In this document: positions 35,821 through 46,300 of the stretch, piece after piece
Layout of the letters: the number at the start of each line of letters is the position of its first letter
How positions within the stretch are numbered: the first letter of the stretch is position 1
NCBI GenBank assembly: GCA_044359525.1
Contig: JBIKLY010000003.1
Coordinates: forward strand, 19,638-83,637
DNA length: 64,000 nucleotides
Source: CAJBIL01 sp044359525
GTDB taxonomy: Bacteria; Pseudomonadota; Gammaproteobacteria; Burkholderiales; Rhodocyclaceae
Direction of reading: 5' to 3'
Program-made: the position numbers and the translations under genes
The notes under the pieces: generated by a model
Databases searched by the model: none
The model's input: only the letters and a program-made list of their open reading frames with translations
Told to the model about the DNA's origin: nothing

Positions 35821-36771
35821 ATGAATATGGCGCTTGTCGAGGGTTCTTTGCTGGACAATGTTCGGAATGCTGTCGTTCGTGTGACGGCGCAACAGCATAT
35901 CGAACCTTTTGAGCACTACGTGGTTAATCTTGTCAGGATTGCGAGTTTATCCATCCATAGCATAGAGAGTGATCCAATAACCGTATCGAGACTCGCTGAA
36001 GATATCCTTGCAGACCACGTTTTCGATGTTTTGCTGCATGTTCAGCTCGAAGGTACAGCTGAAATAACCCAGGAAGGAAAGACCTTTACGCTCAGGGAAA
36101 ACGCGTTGGCTATTGTTCCGGGCGGTATTCCATATACCGTGAATTATCCTGAAAAAGGTCGCAAGATCATCTTGCGCATTCCGTACAGAGTGTTTCATGA
36201 ACGACTGCTGGGGCGAGAAGTTCGTGATTTTGGCGCCGCAGTATTCGGTGGTGATGGACTGGTGCCCATTGTTATCTCGCTGCTCAAGTCATTGACCCTT
36301 GAAGAGGAAGGTGCTCTGACCGATATCGAGCAATTTACAGTGGCTGATAGCTTTCTGTCTCTGATCGGCGCTGTAATTCGTTCCCGTAGCAAATCGGGCG
36401 TCAAGGATAGCGAGAAAAATCATTGCGCGCGCCTGTGCCGAATCCTTTCCTATCTTGAGGAAAATTTCTCAGATCATCAATTGACGCCAACACGAATTGC
36501 AGACGCTAATTTTGTTTCCGTACGTCATCTGCATGGATTGTTTCAGCAATGCGGTACGACCGTGAGTAAATGGATCTGGAACCGCAGGCTGAAGGCTGGA
36601 CGTGAAGACCTTCTTGACGCAGCCAAAGCGTCGCTAACTATTTGTGAAATCGCATACAGTCGCGGATTTAACGACTCTGCCCATTTTAGCCGGGCCTTCA
36701 AGGATCGTTTTGGCCTGTCGCCGGGGCAACTCCGGACCAAGGCACGCGACGGTGCGGTGATTGAGGACTGA
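35821..36771 (+). CDS. AraC-family transcriptional regulator 3
   Basis: A 316-residue regulator with a cupin-like/AraC-binding N-terminal domain (about 50-185) and a C-terminal HTH pair (about 210-310; the second helix region reads ICEIAYSRGFNDSAHFSRAF). GGAGGAGGAG precedes the ATG. It follows the F420-linked operon in the same direction and is its most likely local regulator. Codon use looks more AT-rich than the convergent SufS/IscU genes next door. Confidence 0.87.
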   Translation: MNMALVEGSLLDNVRNAVVRVTAQQHIEPFEHYVVNLVRIASLSIHSIESDPITVSRLAEDILADHVFDVLLHVQLEGTAEITQEGKTFTLRENALAIVPGGIPYTVNYPEKGRKIILRIPYRVFHERLLGREVRDFGAAVFGGDGLVPIVISLLKSLTLEEEGALTDIEQFTVADSFLSLIGAVIRSRSKSGVKDSEKNHCARLCRILSYLEENFSDHQLTPTRIADANFVSVRHLHGLFQQCGTTVSKWIWNRRLKAGREDLLDAAKASLTICEIAYSRGFNDSAHFSRAFKDRFGLSPGQLRTKARDGAVIED

Positions 36772-36836
36772 GAAATACATCCGCTACGCTACCCGGATTG
36801 ATCTTGGCCGTCGCCACAACAACGTTCGTATTCCCC

Positions 36837-37259
36837 CTACAGCCCCGCATCTTTGATCGCCTGCCGCATGGCGCGGAACGGCAGCAGAACGCAGCCATGG
36901 CGGCTCTTGTGTGCACGCACCGGGGCGAAGGCAGACAGTTGCGGCCAGTGCGTTGATTCCATGCTTTCTCCGCTGAGCAGCGCTTCGAGTTCGGCGTATA
37001 CGCGCGCCAGATCCGTAGCCGTCCTGCCGGGCGCTTCACGTGCCAGCAGCGAGGCGGAGGCGCGGCATAGCAGGCAGCCCTTGGTTTCTTGACCGACCTC
37101 GGTGATTACGCCATCGTCGATACGCAGATCGAGCGTGACGCGATCGCCGCATAGCGCGTTGTCTAGCCGGACGCTCGCCGTCGGTTGCGCCAGGCGGCCC
37201 GCACCATGCGCCGCCTGGGCGAGTTGCTTGATGGCCTGCTGGTAGAGCGCGTCGCTCAT
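36837..37259 (-). CDS. IscU/SufU-like Fe-S scaffold protein
   Basis: A 140-residue NifU N-terminal-type scaffold. Cluster or zinc ligands C37 (NALCGD), C62 (KGCLLC) and C123 (SRHGCVLLPF) are in the SufU/IscU pattern. The start overlaps the stop of the cysteine desulfurase gene (ATGA), so the two are translationally coupled. SufU-type proteins accept sulfur from SufS. At the end of a Mo-hydroxylase operon it may help to build the 2Fe-2S clusters of that enzyme or relay sulfur to the Mo cofactor. Both are inference. Confidence 0.85.
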   Translation of the reverse strand: MSDALYQQAIKQLAQAAHGAGRLAQPTASVRLDNALCGDRVTLDLRIDDGVITEVGQETKGCLLCRASASLLAREAPGRTATDLARVYAELEALLSGESMESTHWPQLSAFAPVRAHKSRHGCVLLPFRAMRQAIKDAGL

Positions 37260-38473
37260 GCCAGCACACGGATGACGTCGGCCAGACCGGTGAGCAGGGC
37301 GTCGATGTCCGCCGCCGTCGTATAAGGGGCGATGCTGGCGCGGTTCGCTCCATTTACCCCAAAGTGGCGCATCAGCGGCTGCGCGCAGAGATGGCCGCCG
37401 CGCAGCGCGACGCCACGATCATCGAGTACCTGACAGACGTCGTGCGGATGCAGTCCGGCGAGGTCAAAGCTGACGATCGCCTGCCGCGCCACCGTATCGC
37501 ACGGGCCAAGCAGGCGCAGGCCGGAAAAACCGGCGAGGCCCTGCAGCAGGCGGTCGAGCAGCATCCGTTCGTGTGCGTGAATCGCCGCCCACGGCAAGGT
37601 CGTCATCCAGTCGAGTGCGGCACCGAGGCCGACGGCCTCGGCGATCGGCGGCGTGCCGGCTTCGAAGCGTTGCGGTGGTGCGGCGAAGGTCGTGATTTCG
37701 GGCGTCACCTCGCCGACCATGCCGCCGCCGCCAAGGAAGGGCGGCATCGCGTCGAGCACTGGCGCGCGTCCCCACAGCACGCCGATGCCGCCGGGGCCGT
37801 AGCACTTGTGGCCGGAAAATGCGTAGAAGTCGACGCCGAGTGCCTGCACATCGATCGGGCCGTGCTGTACGCGCTGTGCGCCGTCGAGCAGAACGCGCGC
37901 ATCGACCGCCCGCGCCGCGGCGACCACCGCCGCGACGTCGGTAAGCGCGCCCGTGACGTTGGAGCAGTGCGTGACGGCGATCAGACGACAGCGCGGCGTT
38001 ACCACTGTGGCCAGCGCTCCGGTATCGATGCGTCCGTCGGCGGAAAGCGGCAGAAATTTGAGGGCGATGCCATTGCGCTGGCGCAACATCTGCCAGGGAA
38101 CGAAGTTGCTGTGGTGCTCGGCGAGCGAGATGACGACTTCGTCGCCGGCGCGCAGGGTGGCGCCGAATGTGCTGGCGACGAGGTTCAGCGCGGCGGTGGT
38201 GCCGGAGGTGAAGACGATTTCCCCAGGTGCGGCTGCGTTCAGGAAACGTGCGGCCTGGGCGCGTGCCTGCTCATAGGCCTCGGTGGCCGCCTCGGCAAGC
38301 CGGTAGGTGCCGCGCATGACGTTGGCGCGCTGCGTCGTTTCGTGACGGACCAGCGCGGCCAGCGCCGAGCGATGGATTTGGCTGGTTGCGGCGCTGTCGA
38401 GATAGTGCACTGCCGTCTGGCTGGCGGCAAAGAGCGGAAACTCGTCGCGCAGGGCGAGCGCATCGAAACTCAT
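37256..38473 (-). CDS. Class II cysteine desulfurase (SufS/CsdA-like)
   Basis: A 405-residue PLP enzyme that takes sulfur from cysteine as a persulfide. The PLP lysine is K223 (FSGHKCYGPGG) and the persulfide cysteine is C363 (RGGHLCAQP), with the class II signature RxGHxCAQP. It overlaps the preceding MoeA/MocA-like gene by 4 bases and the following scaffold gene by 4. In other bacteria a NifS-like desulfurase gives sulfur to XdhC-bound Mo cofactor to form the essential Mo=S group. The position next to xdhC genes supports that role here. Confidence 0.88.
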   Translation of the reverse strand: MSFDALALRDEFPLFAASQTAVHYLDSAATSQIHRSALAALVRHETTQRANVMRGTYRLAEAATEAYEQARAQAARFLNAAAPGEIVFTSGTTAALNLVASTFGATLRAGDEVVISLAEHHSNFVPWQMLRQRNGIALKFLPLSADGRIDTGALATVVTPRCRLIAVTHCSNVTGALTDVAAVVAAARAVDARVLLDGAQRVQHGPIDVQALGVDFYAFSGHKCYGPGGIGVLWGRAPVLDAMPPFLGGGGMVGEVTPEITTFAAPPQRFEAGTPPIAEAVGLGAALDWMTTLPWAAIHAHERMLLDRLLQGLAGFSGLRLLGPCDTVARQAIVSFDLAGLHPHDVCQVLDDRGVALRGGHLCAQPLMRHFGVNGANRASIAPYTTAADIDALLTGLADVIRVLA

Positions 38474-40107
38474 TTCCGGGTCAGGGCCTGCAGTGCTTCG
38501 GGCGTGTCGACATCGGCAAAGATCGTCGGTGCGTCGAAAGGCACGGTCCGCACCTCCCGCGCGTACTGCTCAAGCAGCCCGCGCGCTCCAGTGTCTCCGG
38601 AAAGCGCCGCCATTTCGGCAAAATAGCGGCGCGGCCAGAGGACTGGATTGCCGCGCCTTCCTTCGTGTTCGGGAACCAGTACAGCCGGTTGTGCCGGATC
38701 GAAGGCATCGATCATGCGGTCGATGTCCACGGCGCTGATGCCTGGCATGTCGGCGAGTAGAACGAGCACTGCGTCGATGTCGGTGCGCAGGGCGCGCAGC
38801 CCGCGGCGCAGCGAGCTGGCCATCCCGCTGGCGTAGTCCGGGTTGTGTGTGAAGGACACCGGGCGGCCCGCTAGTGCGGCCTCGATGTGCTCGGCTTGAT
38901 GGCCGCTGACGACCATCACCTGACAGGCGCGCGAGGCGCACGCCGCATTCACGGCGCGTTCTACCAGCGGTACGCCGCCTACGCTGCACAGCAGCTTGTT
39001 GCGTTCGCCCATCCGTGTCGAGCTTCCGGCCGCTAGCACCAGCGCGGCGACCAGCGGCGGACGCGGGGGGGCCGGCGCCGGTTCGGATGCTTCGGCGACG
39101 TCGGGCGGCGCCGGGGCGAGCGTTTCGCTTTCGTCCTTGCTGTGGATCAGCCCGCCGACCCCCAGCCCCATGATGTCGTAAGGCGCGAGCGGCAGGCCGG
39201 CCAGCATTCTCTGCAGCAGCAGATCGACGCCGTTGTGGCTGCGCGAACGTGCGCAGCCGGGCAGATTGAACACCGGGATGCTGCCGATGCGGCCGGTCAG
39301 CAACATGTTGCCGGGCTCCACCGGCATGCCGAAATGCTCGATCACGCCGCCGACGGCGGTGATGGCCGCGGGAACAACGTCGGCGCGATCCTTACTGATC
39401 GTCGCGCCCATGATCAGTACCAGGTCGCAGCCGGCGGCCAGTGCCTGCTGCAGCGTCCGGGCCACGGCCGGGCTGTCGTGGGTACAGCGCAGTTCGAGCG
39501 CGAGTGTGCCACTCAGTTCTTCGAGCCGGCCGCGCGTGGCTGCCACGGTCATTTCGAGCATGCGCTCGGTGGTGCCCGACGAGACGCTCATGATCAGCGC
39601 CGCGCGGCACGGACGCAGCGGCGCCAGATGGAGCGGCGAGCGCGTCCCGACCAACTCGCGCCAGGCCTCGATGCAGCCCGGTTCGACCGCGAACGGGATG
39701 ATCTTCACCGTCGCGATGCGCTGATCCTTGCTGACGCAGGCGTGGCGCGGCAGGGTCGCGAGCGTGATGGCTTCGCTGATCCGGTTGAGGTGATCGATGC
39801 GTTCCTGATCGACGAGGAGAATGCCGGCGCTTTGCGCATAGAGATTGCAGCGCCCGGTATACGGCGGGCGCGGCGTGATTCCGGTGTTGGCAAGCAGCGC
39901 AGCGGCGGCGTGCGCTGCGCTGTCTTCATCGAGCTCACCGTTCGCCAGCCTGGCGCCGGTGACGCTTTCGATGCCGGCGGCGGCGAGCGCTGCGACGTCG
40001 GAAGCGGACAGCACCCGGCCTTTGCGCAGCAATATATAGGGCAGTTTGAGCGTGTGCGCGAGGCGCACCCCTTCGGCCTGCGGGCTGGGAAAATCGCCGA
40101 AGATCAT
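38470..40107 (-). CDS. MoeA-like/MocA-like fusion for molybdenum cofactor maturation
   Basis: A 545-residue two-part protein. The N-terminal half (about 1-335) is a molybdopterin-binding domain of the MoeA/MoaB type, with the block GCDLVLIMGATISKDRADVV. An Ala/Pro-rich linker (about 335-360) follows. The C-terminal domain (about 362-545) is a MobA/MocA-like nucleotidyltransferase (LVLAAGSSTRMGERNKLL, LLADMPG). MocA adds CMP to give the MCD cofactor used by xanthine-dehydrogenase-family enzymes. The gene overlaps both neighbours by 4 bases and sits after xdhC, which fits cofactor loading of the adjacent hydroxylase. Confidence 0.85.
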   Translation of the reverse strand: MIFGDFPSPQAEGVRLAHTLKLPYILLRKGRVLSASDVAALAAAGIESVTGARLANGELDEDSAAHAAAALLANTGITPRPPYTGRCNLYAQSAGILLVDQERIDHLNRISEAITLATLPRHACVSKDQRIATVKIIPFAVEPGCIEAWRELVGTRSPLHLAPLRPCRAALIMSVSSGTTERMLEMTVAATRGRLEELSGTLALELRCTHDSPAVARTLQQALAAGCDLVLIMGATISKDRADVVPAAITAVGGVIEHFGMPVEPGNMLLTGRIGSIPVFNLPGCARSRSHNGVDLLLQRMLAGLPLAPYDIMGLGVGGLIHSKDESETLAPAPPDVAEASEPAPAPPRPPLVAALVLAAGSSTRMGERNKLLCSVGGVPLVERAVNAACASRACQVMVVSGHQAEHIEAALAGRPVSFTHNPDYASGMASSLRRGLRALRTDIDAVLVLLADMPGISAVDIDRMIDAFDPAQPAVLVPEHEGRRGNPVLWPRRYFAEMAALSGDTGARGLLEQYAREVRTVPFDAPTIFADVDTPEALQALTRK

Positions 40108-40802
40108 CGTGCCGACCCCTGATAGCGCACGCGGATGATCTGGGCGAGGATCGAGACGGCAATTTCGCTCGGAAAGCGGCCGCCCAGATCGAGGCCGATG
40201 GGTGCGTGAATGCGGGCGAAGATATCGCTTGCCAGCCCCAGTTCCTGCAGGCGTGCAATACGCTTCTCGTGTGTGCGCTTGCTGCCCAGTGCGCCGATGT
40301 AGAAGGCTGGGCTGGTCAGCGCGGCAGCCAGAGCCGGATCGTCGAGCTTGGGGTCGTGCGTCAGGGTGACGACGGCGGTCTGCGCGTCGGGCACCAGGCG
40401 TTCCAACGCTTCATCAGGCCACTCGTCGGTAACCGTCACATCAGGGAAACGCTGCACGCTGGCGAAGGCGCTGCGCGGGTCAATGATCGTCACCTCGTAG
40501 CCGGCCATCGCAGCCATTGGTGCCAGTACCTGCGCAATATGCACCGCGCCGATGATCAGCAGGCGCGGCGCTGGCGCATAGACTCGGGCGAAAACGTCGC
40601 CGGCGGCATCGAGCGCGCCGCTCTGGCCGCTGACGAAGCGCACCTGCAGTTCTGCGTCGAGCGCGGCCGTCAGTTCGAGGTCGCCGTGCACGCTGCCGGC
40701 GTCGACCAGCGTCTGCGCACCGTCGCTCAGGCGCGTGATGAGGGCTACCGGGCGCTTGGCGGCACGCGCCGCCATCAGTCGGGCGAAGAAACCGGGCTTC
40801 AT
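40104..40802 (-). CDS. XdhC/CoxF family, C-terminal (Rossmann) part as a separate protein
   Basis: A 232-residue protein matching the C-terminal Rossmann-like domain of XdhC, with RLLIIGAVHIAQVLAPMA (about 79) and PAFYIGALGSKRTHEKRI (about 163) and the ending GGRFPSEIAVSILAQI. XdhC binds sulfurated Mo cofactor and inserts it into xanthine dehydrogenase. The N-terminal XdhC domain is encoded by the next gene upstream in transcription, with an ATGA overlap. The two probably act as one split XdhC/CoxF. Confidence 0.87.
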   Translation of the reverse strand: MKPGFFARLMAARAAKRPVALITRLSDGAQTLVDAGSVHGDLELTAALDAELQVRFVSGQSGALDAAGDVFARVYAPAPRLLIIGAVHIAQVLAPMAAMAGYEVTIIDPRSAFASVQRFPDVTVTDEWPDEALERLVPDAQTAVVTLTHDPKLDDPALAAALTSPAFYIGALGSKRTHEKRIARLQELGLASDIFARIHAPIGLDLGGRFPSEIAVSILAQIIRVRYQGSAR

Positions 40803-41122
40803 GCGAGCCTCTCGACGTAAACCTGCACGCGGCCGCCGCAGGCCAGACCGACCTCCCAGGCCTGCTCGTCGCTGATGCCGAATTCGAGCAGGCGCGGTTT
40901 GCCGTCGGCAATGGTGGTTAGCGCTTCCTGTATGACGGCACCTTCGATGCAGCCGCCGGATACCGAGCCGGCAAAAGCGCCTTGCGCATTGACCGTCAGG
41001 TGGCTGCCGACCGGGCGCGGGGACGAACCCCAGGTGCGCACCACGGTGGCCAGCGCTACGCCCTGGCCGGCATCGTGCCAGTCCCTGGCACTATTCAGGA
41101 TATCGTCGAGTTCGGAGGCCAT
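40799..41122 (-). CDS. XdhC/CoxI family, N-terminal part as a separate protein
   Basis: A 107-residue protein equal to the N-terminal XdhC/CoxI domain. It has VRTWGSSPRPVGSHL (about 27) and FAGSVSGGCIEGAVIQEAL (about 50). The conserved Cys in GGCIEG is probably the sulfur or Mo-cofactor contact. It overlaps the start of the C-terminal part by 4 bases. Split arrangements of XdhC are known in cox-type operons. Confidence 0.87.
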   Translation of the reverse strand: MASELDDILNSARDWHDAGQGVALATVVRTWGSSPRPVGSHLTVNAQGAFAGSVSGGCIEGAVIQEALTTIADGKPRLLEFGISDEQAWEVGLACGGRVQVYVERLA

Positions 41123-41158
41123 GCGTGTTGTCCAGTCGGGGGCGAAAGCGTGATCATA

Positions 41159-42316
41159 CTAGGCGCCAATCGCGCGCAGGGTTTTCGCCAGTTGCGACAG
41201 ACTTTGCAGATTGTGCGCCGGCAGGAAATAGTCGAGGTAGGGCAGGGCGCACTGCATGCCCTGTGTCAGCGGCTGGTAGCCCGGCGTGCCGAGCAGGGGA
41301 TTGAGCCACAGCACCTTTTGCGCGCGCTGGCGCAATTTGGCCATCTCGGTCCGCATCTCGACGGCGTTGCCGCGATCCCAGCCGTCGCTGAGAAAGATGA
41401 CGGCGGTGCGGCCATTCAGCATCTGCGGCGCATGGTGTTCGTTAAATTCGCGCAGGCTGCCACCGATATTGGTGCCGCCGGCCCAGTCGTGGATCTTGTC
41501 CCCAACCTGCTTCAGCGAAGCTGCGACGCCCTTGGTCTGCAGCAAATCGGTGATAACCGTCAGGTGGGTTGAGAAGACCGCCACTTCAAGATCGGACAGC
41601 TCGCGGCGCAGGGCGTACATGAACTCGATCAGGAAGCTGCTGTAGCGCTGCATCGAACCGCTGACGTCGCAGAGTAGTACGAGGCGAGTCTTGTTTACGC
41701 GGCGGGTCCGGTAGGGCAGGGCGCAGATGCCGTCCGCCGTGTAGAAGGAGCGGTTGCGCATCATCCGGCGCAGGTCGGGCAGGCGGCCGTTCCGGCGAGA
41801 GACATAGCGGCGGCCGCGCTTGTTGGCCAGGGCGCTGACGATCTCGCGGATCAGGCGTTGCGCGCGTTCGACGTCGGCGTCGGTCAGCGTACCGAGGTCG
41901 CGGCTGGCGAGTATCTCGTCGGGACTGTAGGAAAGCTTGAGCGATTTTTTCTTGTCGCCGTCATCGCCGCCGTCGTCGCCTGGCAGGATGAGCTTGGCGC
42001 CGGGGCTGCTTTCGTCGGCACTGTCATCATCGTCCGAACCTTCGCGCTGCTTGCGGATCAGCACCCGCTCGGGCGATTCCCAGTACTGGGCGAAGACGGC
42101 GTCGAAGCGCGGGATGTCCTCGCGCCGCGAGATCAGCGTCGCCCGCGCGGCGGCATGGAAATCGTCGCGCTGCGTGATGTCGATGAAGTTGAAACACTGG
42201 CAAAGGTCGATCAGGTTGCCCGGACTGACCGCCAGATCCGCCTCGTGCAGGGCGCGTGAAAAACCGACGACATGTTCGAGCATGCTGCGCGCTCGCTGTG
42301 TCGTGGGTGTCCCCAT
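41159..42316 (-). CDS. CoxE-like VWA-domain protein
   Basis: A 385-residue CoxE family protein with a von Willebrand A domain. The metal-ion-dependent adhesion motif is CDVSGSM (about residue 217). CoxE works with the CoxD AAA+ ATPase in the late maturation of the Mo-Cu or Mo-S centre of CO dehydrogenase-type enzymes. An internal ATG at 42283 (MLEHVVGF) would match the family N terminus better; the ribosome-binding site of the outer ATG is weak. The gene lies 17 bp after coxD. Confidence 0.85.
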   Translation of the reverse strand: MGTPTTQRARSMLEHVVGFSRALHEADLAVSPGNLIDLCQCFNFIDITQRDDFHAAARATLISRREDIPRFDAVFAQYWESPERVLIRKQREGSDDDDSADESSPGAKLILPGDDGGDDGDKKKSLKLSYSPDEILASRDLGTLTDADVERAQRLIREIVSALANKRGRRYVSRRNGRLPDLRRMMRNRSFYTADGICALPYRTRRVNKTRLVLLCDVSGSMQRYSSFLIEFMYALRRELSDLEVAVFSTHLTVITDLLQTKGVAASLKQVGDKIHDWAGGTNIGGSLREFNEHHAPQMLNGRTAVIFLSDGWDRGNAVEMRTEMAKLRQRAQKVLWLNPLLGTPGYQPLTQGMQCALPYLDYFLPAHNLQSLSQLAKTLRAIGA

Positions 42317-42333
42317 GTCCGGATTCTTCGTGA

Positions 42334-43287
42334 TCAGCCGAAGGTCGCCGCTGCTGCGGAAGGGTCATGGCCCGGCATCAGGGCCATTTCGACCAGACCG
42401 TCGAGCCCGAGCTGGTGCAGTTTTTCGTTGTCACCCTTGTACTTGAGGATGCAGCCGAGCGTGGCATTGACCGCGTCGGCGTTCAGCTCGGCGACCCCGA
42501 GGGCGAGCAGGGCGCGTGCCCAGTCGATGGTTTCAGCGACGCCGGGGCGCTTGTAGAAATCATGCTTGCGCAGCAGTTCCATGAAGCGGCAGACTTGTCC
42601 GGCCAGCCGCAGTTCGATCTCCGGCAGGCGCGTGCGCAGGATCGTTACCTCCTTGGCGAAGGTCGGGTAATTGATCCAGTGGTACAGGCAGCGGCGCTTC
42701 AGGGCGTCGTGTACCTCGCGTGTACGGTTTGATGTGAGGATGACGAACGGGATCTGGTGGGCGTGCAGCGTGCCGATTTCCGGAATGGTGATCTGAAAAT
42801 CGGACAGCACTTCGAGCATGAAGGCCTCGAACTCTTCGTCGGAGCGGTCAACCTCGTCGATGAGCAGCACCGGCGCGCGCGCTGCATCGCTGCGCAAAGC
42901 CTTGAGTAGCGGACGTTGGAGCAGGAATTCCTCGGAAAAAATGTTGCGTCCGATCTGCTCGCGCTCGACGCCGCGCGCCTCCTGCAGGCGCAGTTCCAGC
43001 AACTGGCGCGTGTAATTCCACTCGTAGAGCGCCGCGTTGCTGTCCAGCCCTTCGTAGCATTGCAGGCGAATCAGTTCGGCGCCGAGGATGCGCGCCATGA
43101 CTTTGGCGATTTCAGTCTTCCCCACCCCGGGCTCGCCTTCGAGAAACACCGGCTTGCCCAGAGAGACGGAGAGGAAGACCGTGGTCGCCAGCATACGGTC
43201 GGCGATATAGCCTTCCGCAGCGAATTTTGCCTGGATTTCCTCGATCGAGCCGAACCCCGGGATCGGCTCCTTGCCGCTGATTGCCAT
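42334..43287 (-). CDS. CoxD-like MoxR-family AAA+ ATPase
   Basis: A 317-residue AAA+ ATPase. Walker A is GEPGVGKTE (about residue 56) and Walker B is LLIDEVDRSD (about 138). MoxR/CoxD proteins act as chaperones with a VWA partner, here the CoxE-like protein that follows. In Oligotropha carboxidovorans CoxD is needed to build the bimetallic site of CO dehydrogenase. GAGGAAAA precedes the ATG. The position directly after the large subunit gene matches coxL-coxD-coxE order. Confidence 0.9.
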   Translation of the reverse strand: MAISGKEPIPGFGSIEEIQAKFAAEGYIADRMLATTVFLSVSLGKPVFLEGEPGVGKTEIAKVMARILGAELIRLQCYEGLDSNAALYEWNYTRQLLELRLQEARGVEREQIGRNIFSEEFLLQRPLLKALRSDAARAPVLLIDEVDRSDEEFEAFMLEVLSDFQITIPEIGTLHAHQIPFVILTSNRTREVHDALKRRCLYHWINYPTFAKEVTILRTRLPEIELRLAGQVCRFMELLRKHDFYKRPGVAETIDWARALLALGVAELNADAVNATLGCILKYKGDNEKLHQLGLDGLVEMALMPGHDPSAAAATFG

Positions 43288-43305
43288 AGTGCTGTTTTCC
43301 TCGAA

Positions 43306-46300
43306 TCAACCGGGGCGCGATTCCACCTTCACCGCCGAGGAGCGATCGGCTCGTTTGATTGCTTCGTAGATTTCGTTGGGTGAATTAAAGGATTTGCGGA
43401 TGATCACATTCTGATCGAACAGGGCATCCTGTACCGCCGCCGAGATGGTGTGGAGCGGCGCGCCACCACCCTCGCCCATACCTTTGGCGCCATTATAGCT
43501 AAACGGCGAGGGCGTTTCGATGTCGCCATACAGCAGGTCGGGCATGCTCATCGTAGTGATCGGCGTGTAGTCGGTAAAGGTGCTGGTCAGCAGATTGCCG
43601 CCCGTGTCGTAGATATGGGCTTCCATCAGCGCCGAGCCGATACCGTGCGCAACGGCGCCATGCACCTGGCCGGCGACGATCTTCGGATTGATTACGTTGC
43701 CGCAGTCGTCGATCGCCGCGTAGCTGAGGATTTTTGGTACATAGGTCACGCGGTCGATCTCAACGACGGCGATGTGCAGCTGCGAGGCGTAGGTCAGCGT
43801 CAGGTTGCCCATCTTCTTCTCGACGTCGGGCAACTCGAACGGCGGGCGGTAAACGTGCCGGATGTTGAGTGTGAGATCAGAGAGGTTTGCTGGCTGGCCG
43901 GCGGTGTTGATGTTGACCATCGACGACAGCGCCCAGTAGTTGATGCTGCGCTCGGTTCCCTTGACGCGCAGTTCCGCACCCTGCTGGCCGATGGTGAATT
44001 CGAGATCCTCCTCGTTCGCTTCGAGCGCGAAGGCGGCCAGCATCTTCATTTCGCGCTTCAGCTTCTGGCAGGCGCCATGCACCGCCGAGAGACCAGTCAC
44101 CGCGAACTGGCTGGCGTAGGAGCCGGAGTGACCGCCGTGACTATTGGCTGCGGTATCGAAACCGGTGCGTACTTCGACCATGTCCGGGCGGATGCCGAGT
44201 TCGTCGGCCACCACCTGCGCGGTCGTCGTTTCATGCCCCTGGCCCGACGGCGTGCTACCCAGACAGACGACAACGGTGCCATCGATGTCGAGCTTGATGG
44301 TTGCCACTTCCGAATTGCCGGAGAACGGCAGGTAGGGATTGACCAGACGCGCCTGACCGAAATTGTTGGTGCCAGAATCGAGCGTTGTGCCGATGCCGAT
44401 GCCCAGCCAGCGGCCCTCGGCACGCGCTTCGGCCTGCTTCTTCTGCCAGTCGTCCCAGCCGATCAGCTCCTTTGCCTTTTCGAGCATCAGCGGATAGTTT
44501 CCGGAATCATAGACGCAGCCGTTCGGTGTCGTGTAAGGGAACTCACGGATGTAGTTGCGCAGCCGCATTTCGTCCGACGGAATCTTCAGTTCGTGCGCGC
44601 AGATATCGATGATGCGTTCCATGAACCACAGGTGCTGCAAGCGCGAATAACCGCGGTTCGGGGAGGCGGGGCCCTTGTTGGTGACCACCTGGTTGAAGTC
44701 GATCTTCAAATTGCGCACCTTGTAGCAGGCGGCAAGCACCTGCGACCAGATGACGCAACCGAGCGGCTCGTAGCGCGGATAGGCGCCACAGTCGTCGATA
44801 TGGCGCGAGCGGATGCCGGTGATATGGCCGTCCTTGTCGAGCGCGACTTCGGTATCGAGGAAGGTGCGCTCGCCACCATGGCCACCGGCCAGCATGTGCT
44901 CGTTGCGCGACTCGACCCATTTGACCGGGCGGCCGCCCGATTTTTTCGAAGCCAGCGCGGTCAGCGCCATGTACGGATAGTTGCCGATCTTGATCCCGAA
45001 GCTGCCGCCGATATCTTGCGTCTTGCAGTGGATCTGGTCGATGCTGACACCCAAGGCCGGCGCGATCATCTGGATGGCGATGGCCGGGAAGGAGTTGTTG
45101 CAGAAGAACTCGACGCCGCCGGAAGGCGACCAGGTGCCGACAGCCGCGTTGGTTTCCAGTGGTGTGCTGGCGGTGCGATGGAAATCCATCTGGTCGATTT
45201 TTACGACATGTGCGGCCTCGGCAAAGGCCTTGTCTACCTCGCCGAACTCGTACACGCCATGCCAGTGATGGTTGGTGCCCAGGCCGGGATGGAGAACGGC
45301 CTTGTCTTCGAGCGCCGACTTCCAGTCGGTGGCGACCGGCAGGGCTTCGTATTCGACTTCGACAAGCTGCGCTGCATCGGCAGCGATTCGTTGGTTTTCG
45401 GCGATCACGGCAACCACCGGCTCGCCCTGGAAGATTGCTTTTTCGACGGCCAGCGGGAAGTCGCGGATGTTCTGTGCCGGGCCGGGGCCGATCTGCATGA
45501 ACGGATTGCAGGCGCTGGCGATTTCCGGTCCGGTCAGTGTGCACACTACGCCGGGCAGCGCCTCGGCCTTGCTGGTGTCGATTCTGACGATGCGAGCGTG
45601 AGCGTAGGGCGAGCGCACGAGGCTCATGTGCAGCATGCCGTCGACCTTGTAGTCGTCGACGAAGAGACCGTTGCCGCGTATCAGACGAGCGTCTTCCTTG
45701 CGCGAGAGCGAGGCGTGCACCCATTTTTCGCTGGCCTGGCGGCTGACGATGTCGGAGAAATCGTTATGGCGGGGAACGGCTTTCAGTGGCGAGCGTGTTT
45801 GCGCCTTGCTGGTGGCCGTCGCGTTTCCGGTCCAGCCGGCGGTCAGTTTCGCGGTGGCCAGTGTGGCGCCGGCCGCTTCGAGATCCTGCAGACGTGGCTT
45901 GGGTGCGAGGCCCAGTATGCGCATCAGGCTCAACAACCAGCCGGCGCTTTGCGCTGCCGGGCGGGCAACCACGACCTTCTGGCCTTCCGGCGACATCGCT
46001 TGCTGCAGGCTGGTGATCACGGCGTTGATCTGCTGCTCGGCGTAGCCTTGCATGCCGCCGCCGGCCAGTGACAGGATCTTGCCGACCAGCTGGACTTCAC
46101 CTTTCCACTTGACCAGCGTGCCGGTGCCCTTGGGCTCCAGATCGTACGAGGAAATCATGGTGTAGGCACCGCCCATCACCTTACCGGTGCCGACATAGGT
46201 GGCATGCGTCGGTTCCGTCTTCTTTTGCAGCGTGAGCTGGGTCGAAGCCGTGCCGCGAATTTTGCCGATACCGACTGAGACCTTGACTACTGCCGTATTG

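Noticed and set aside
43450..46071. Long plus-strand open frame (873 codons) opposite the CoxG-CoxL gene
   Set aside because: It is antisense to a clearly conserved gene, has no start context and shows low-complexity Arg/Val/Asp-rich composition typical of GC-rich antisense frames.
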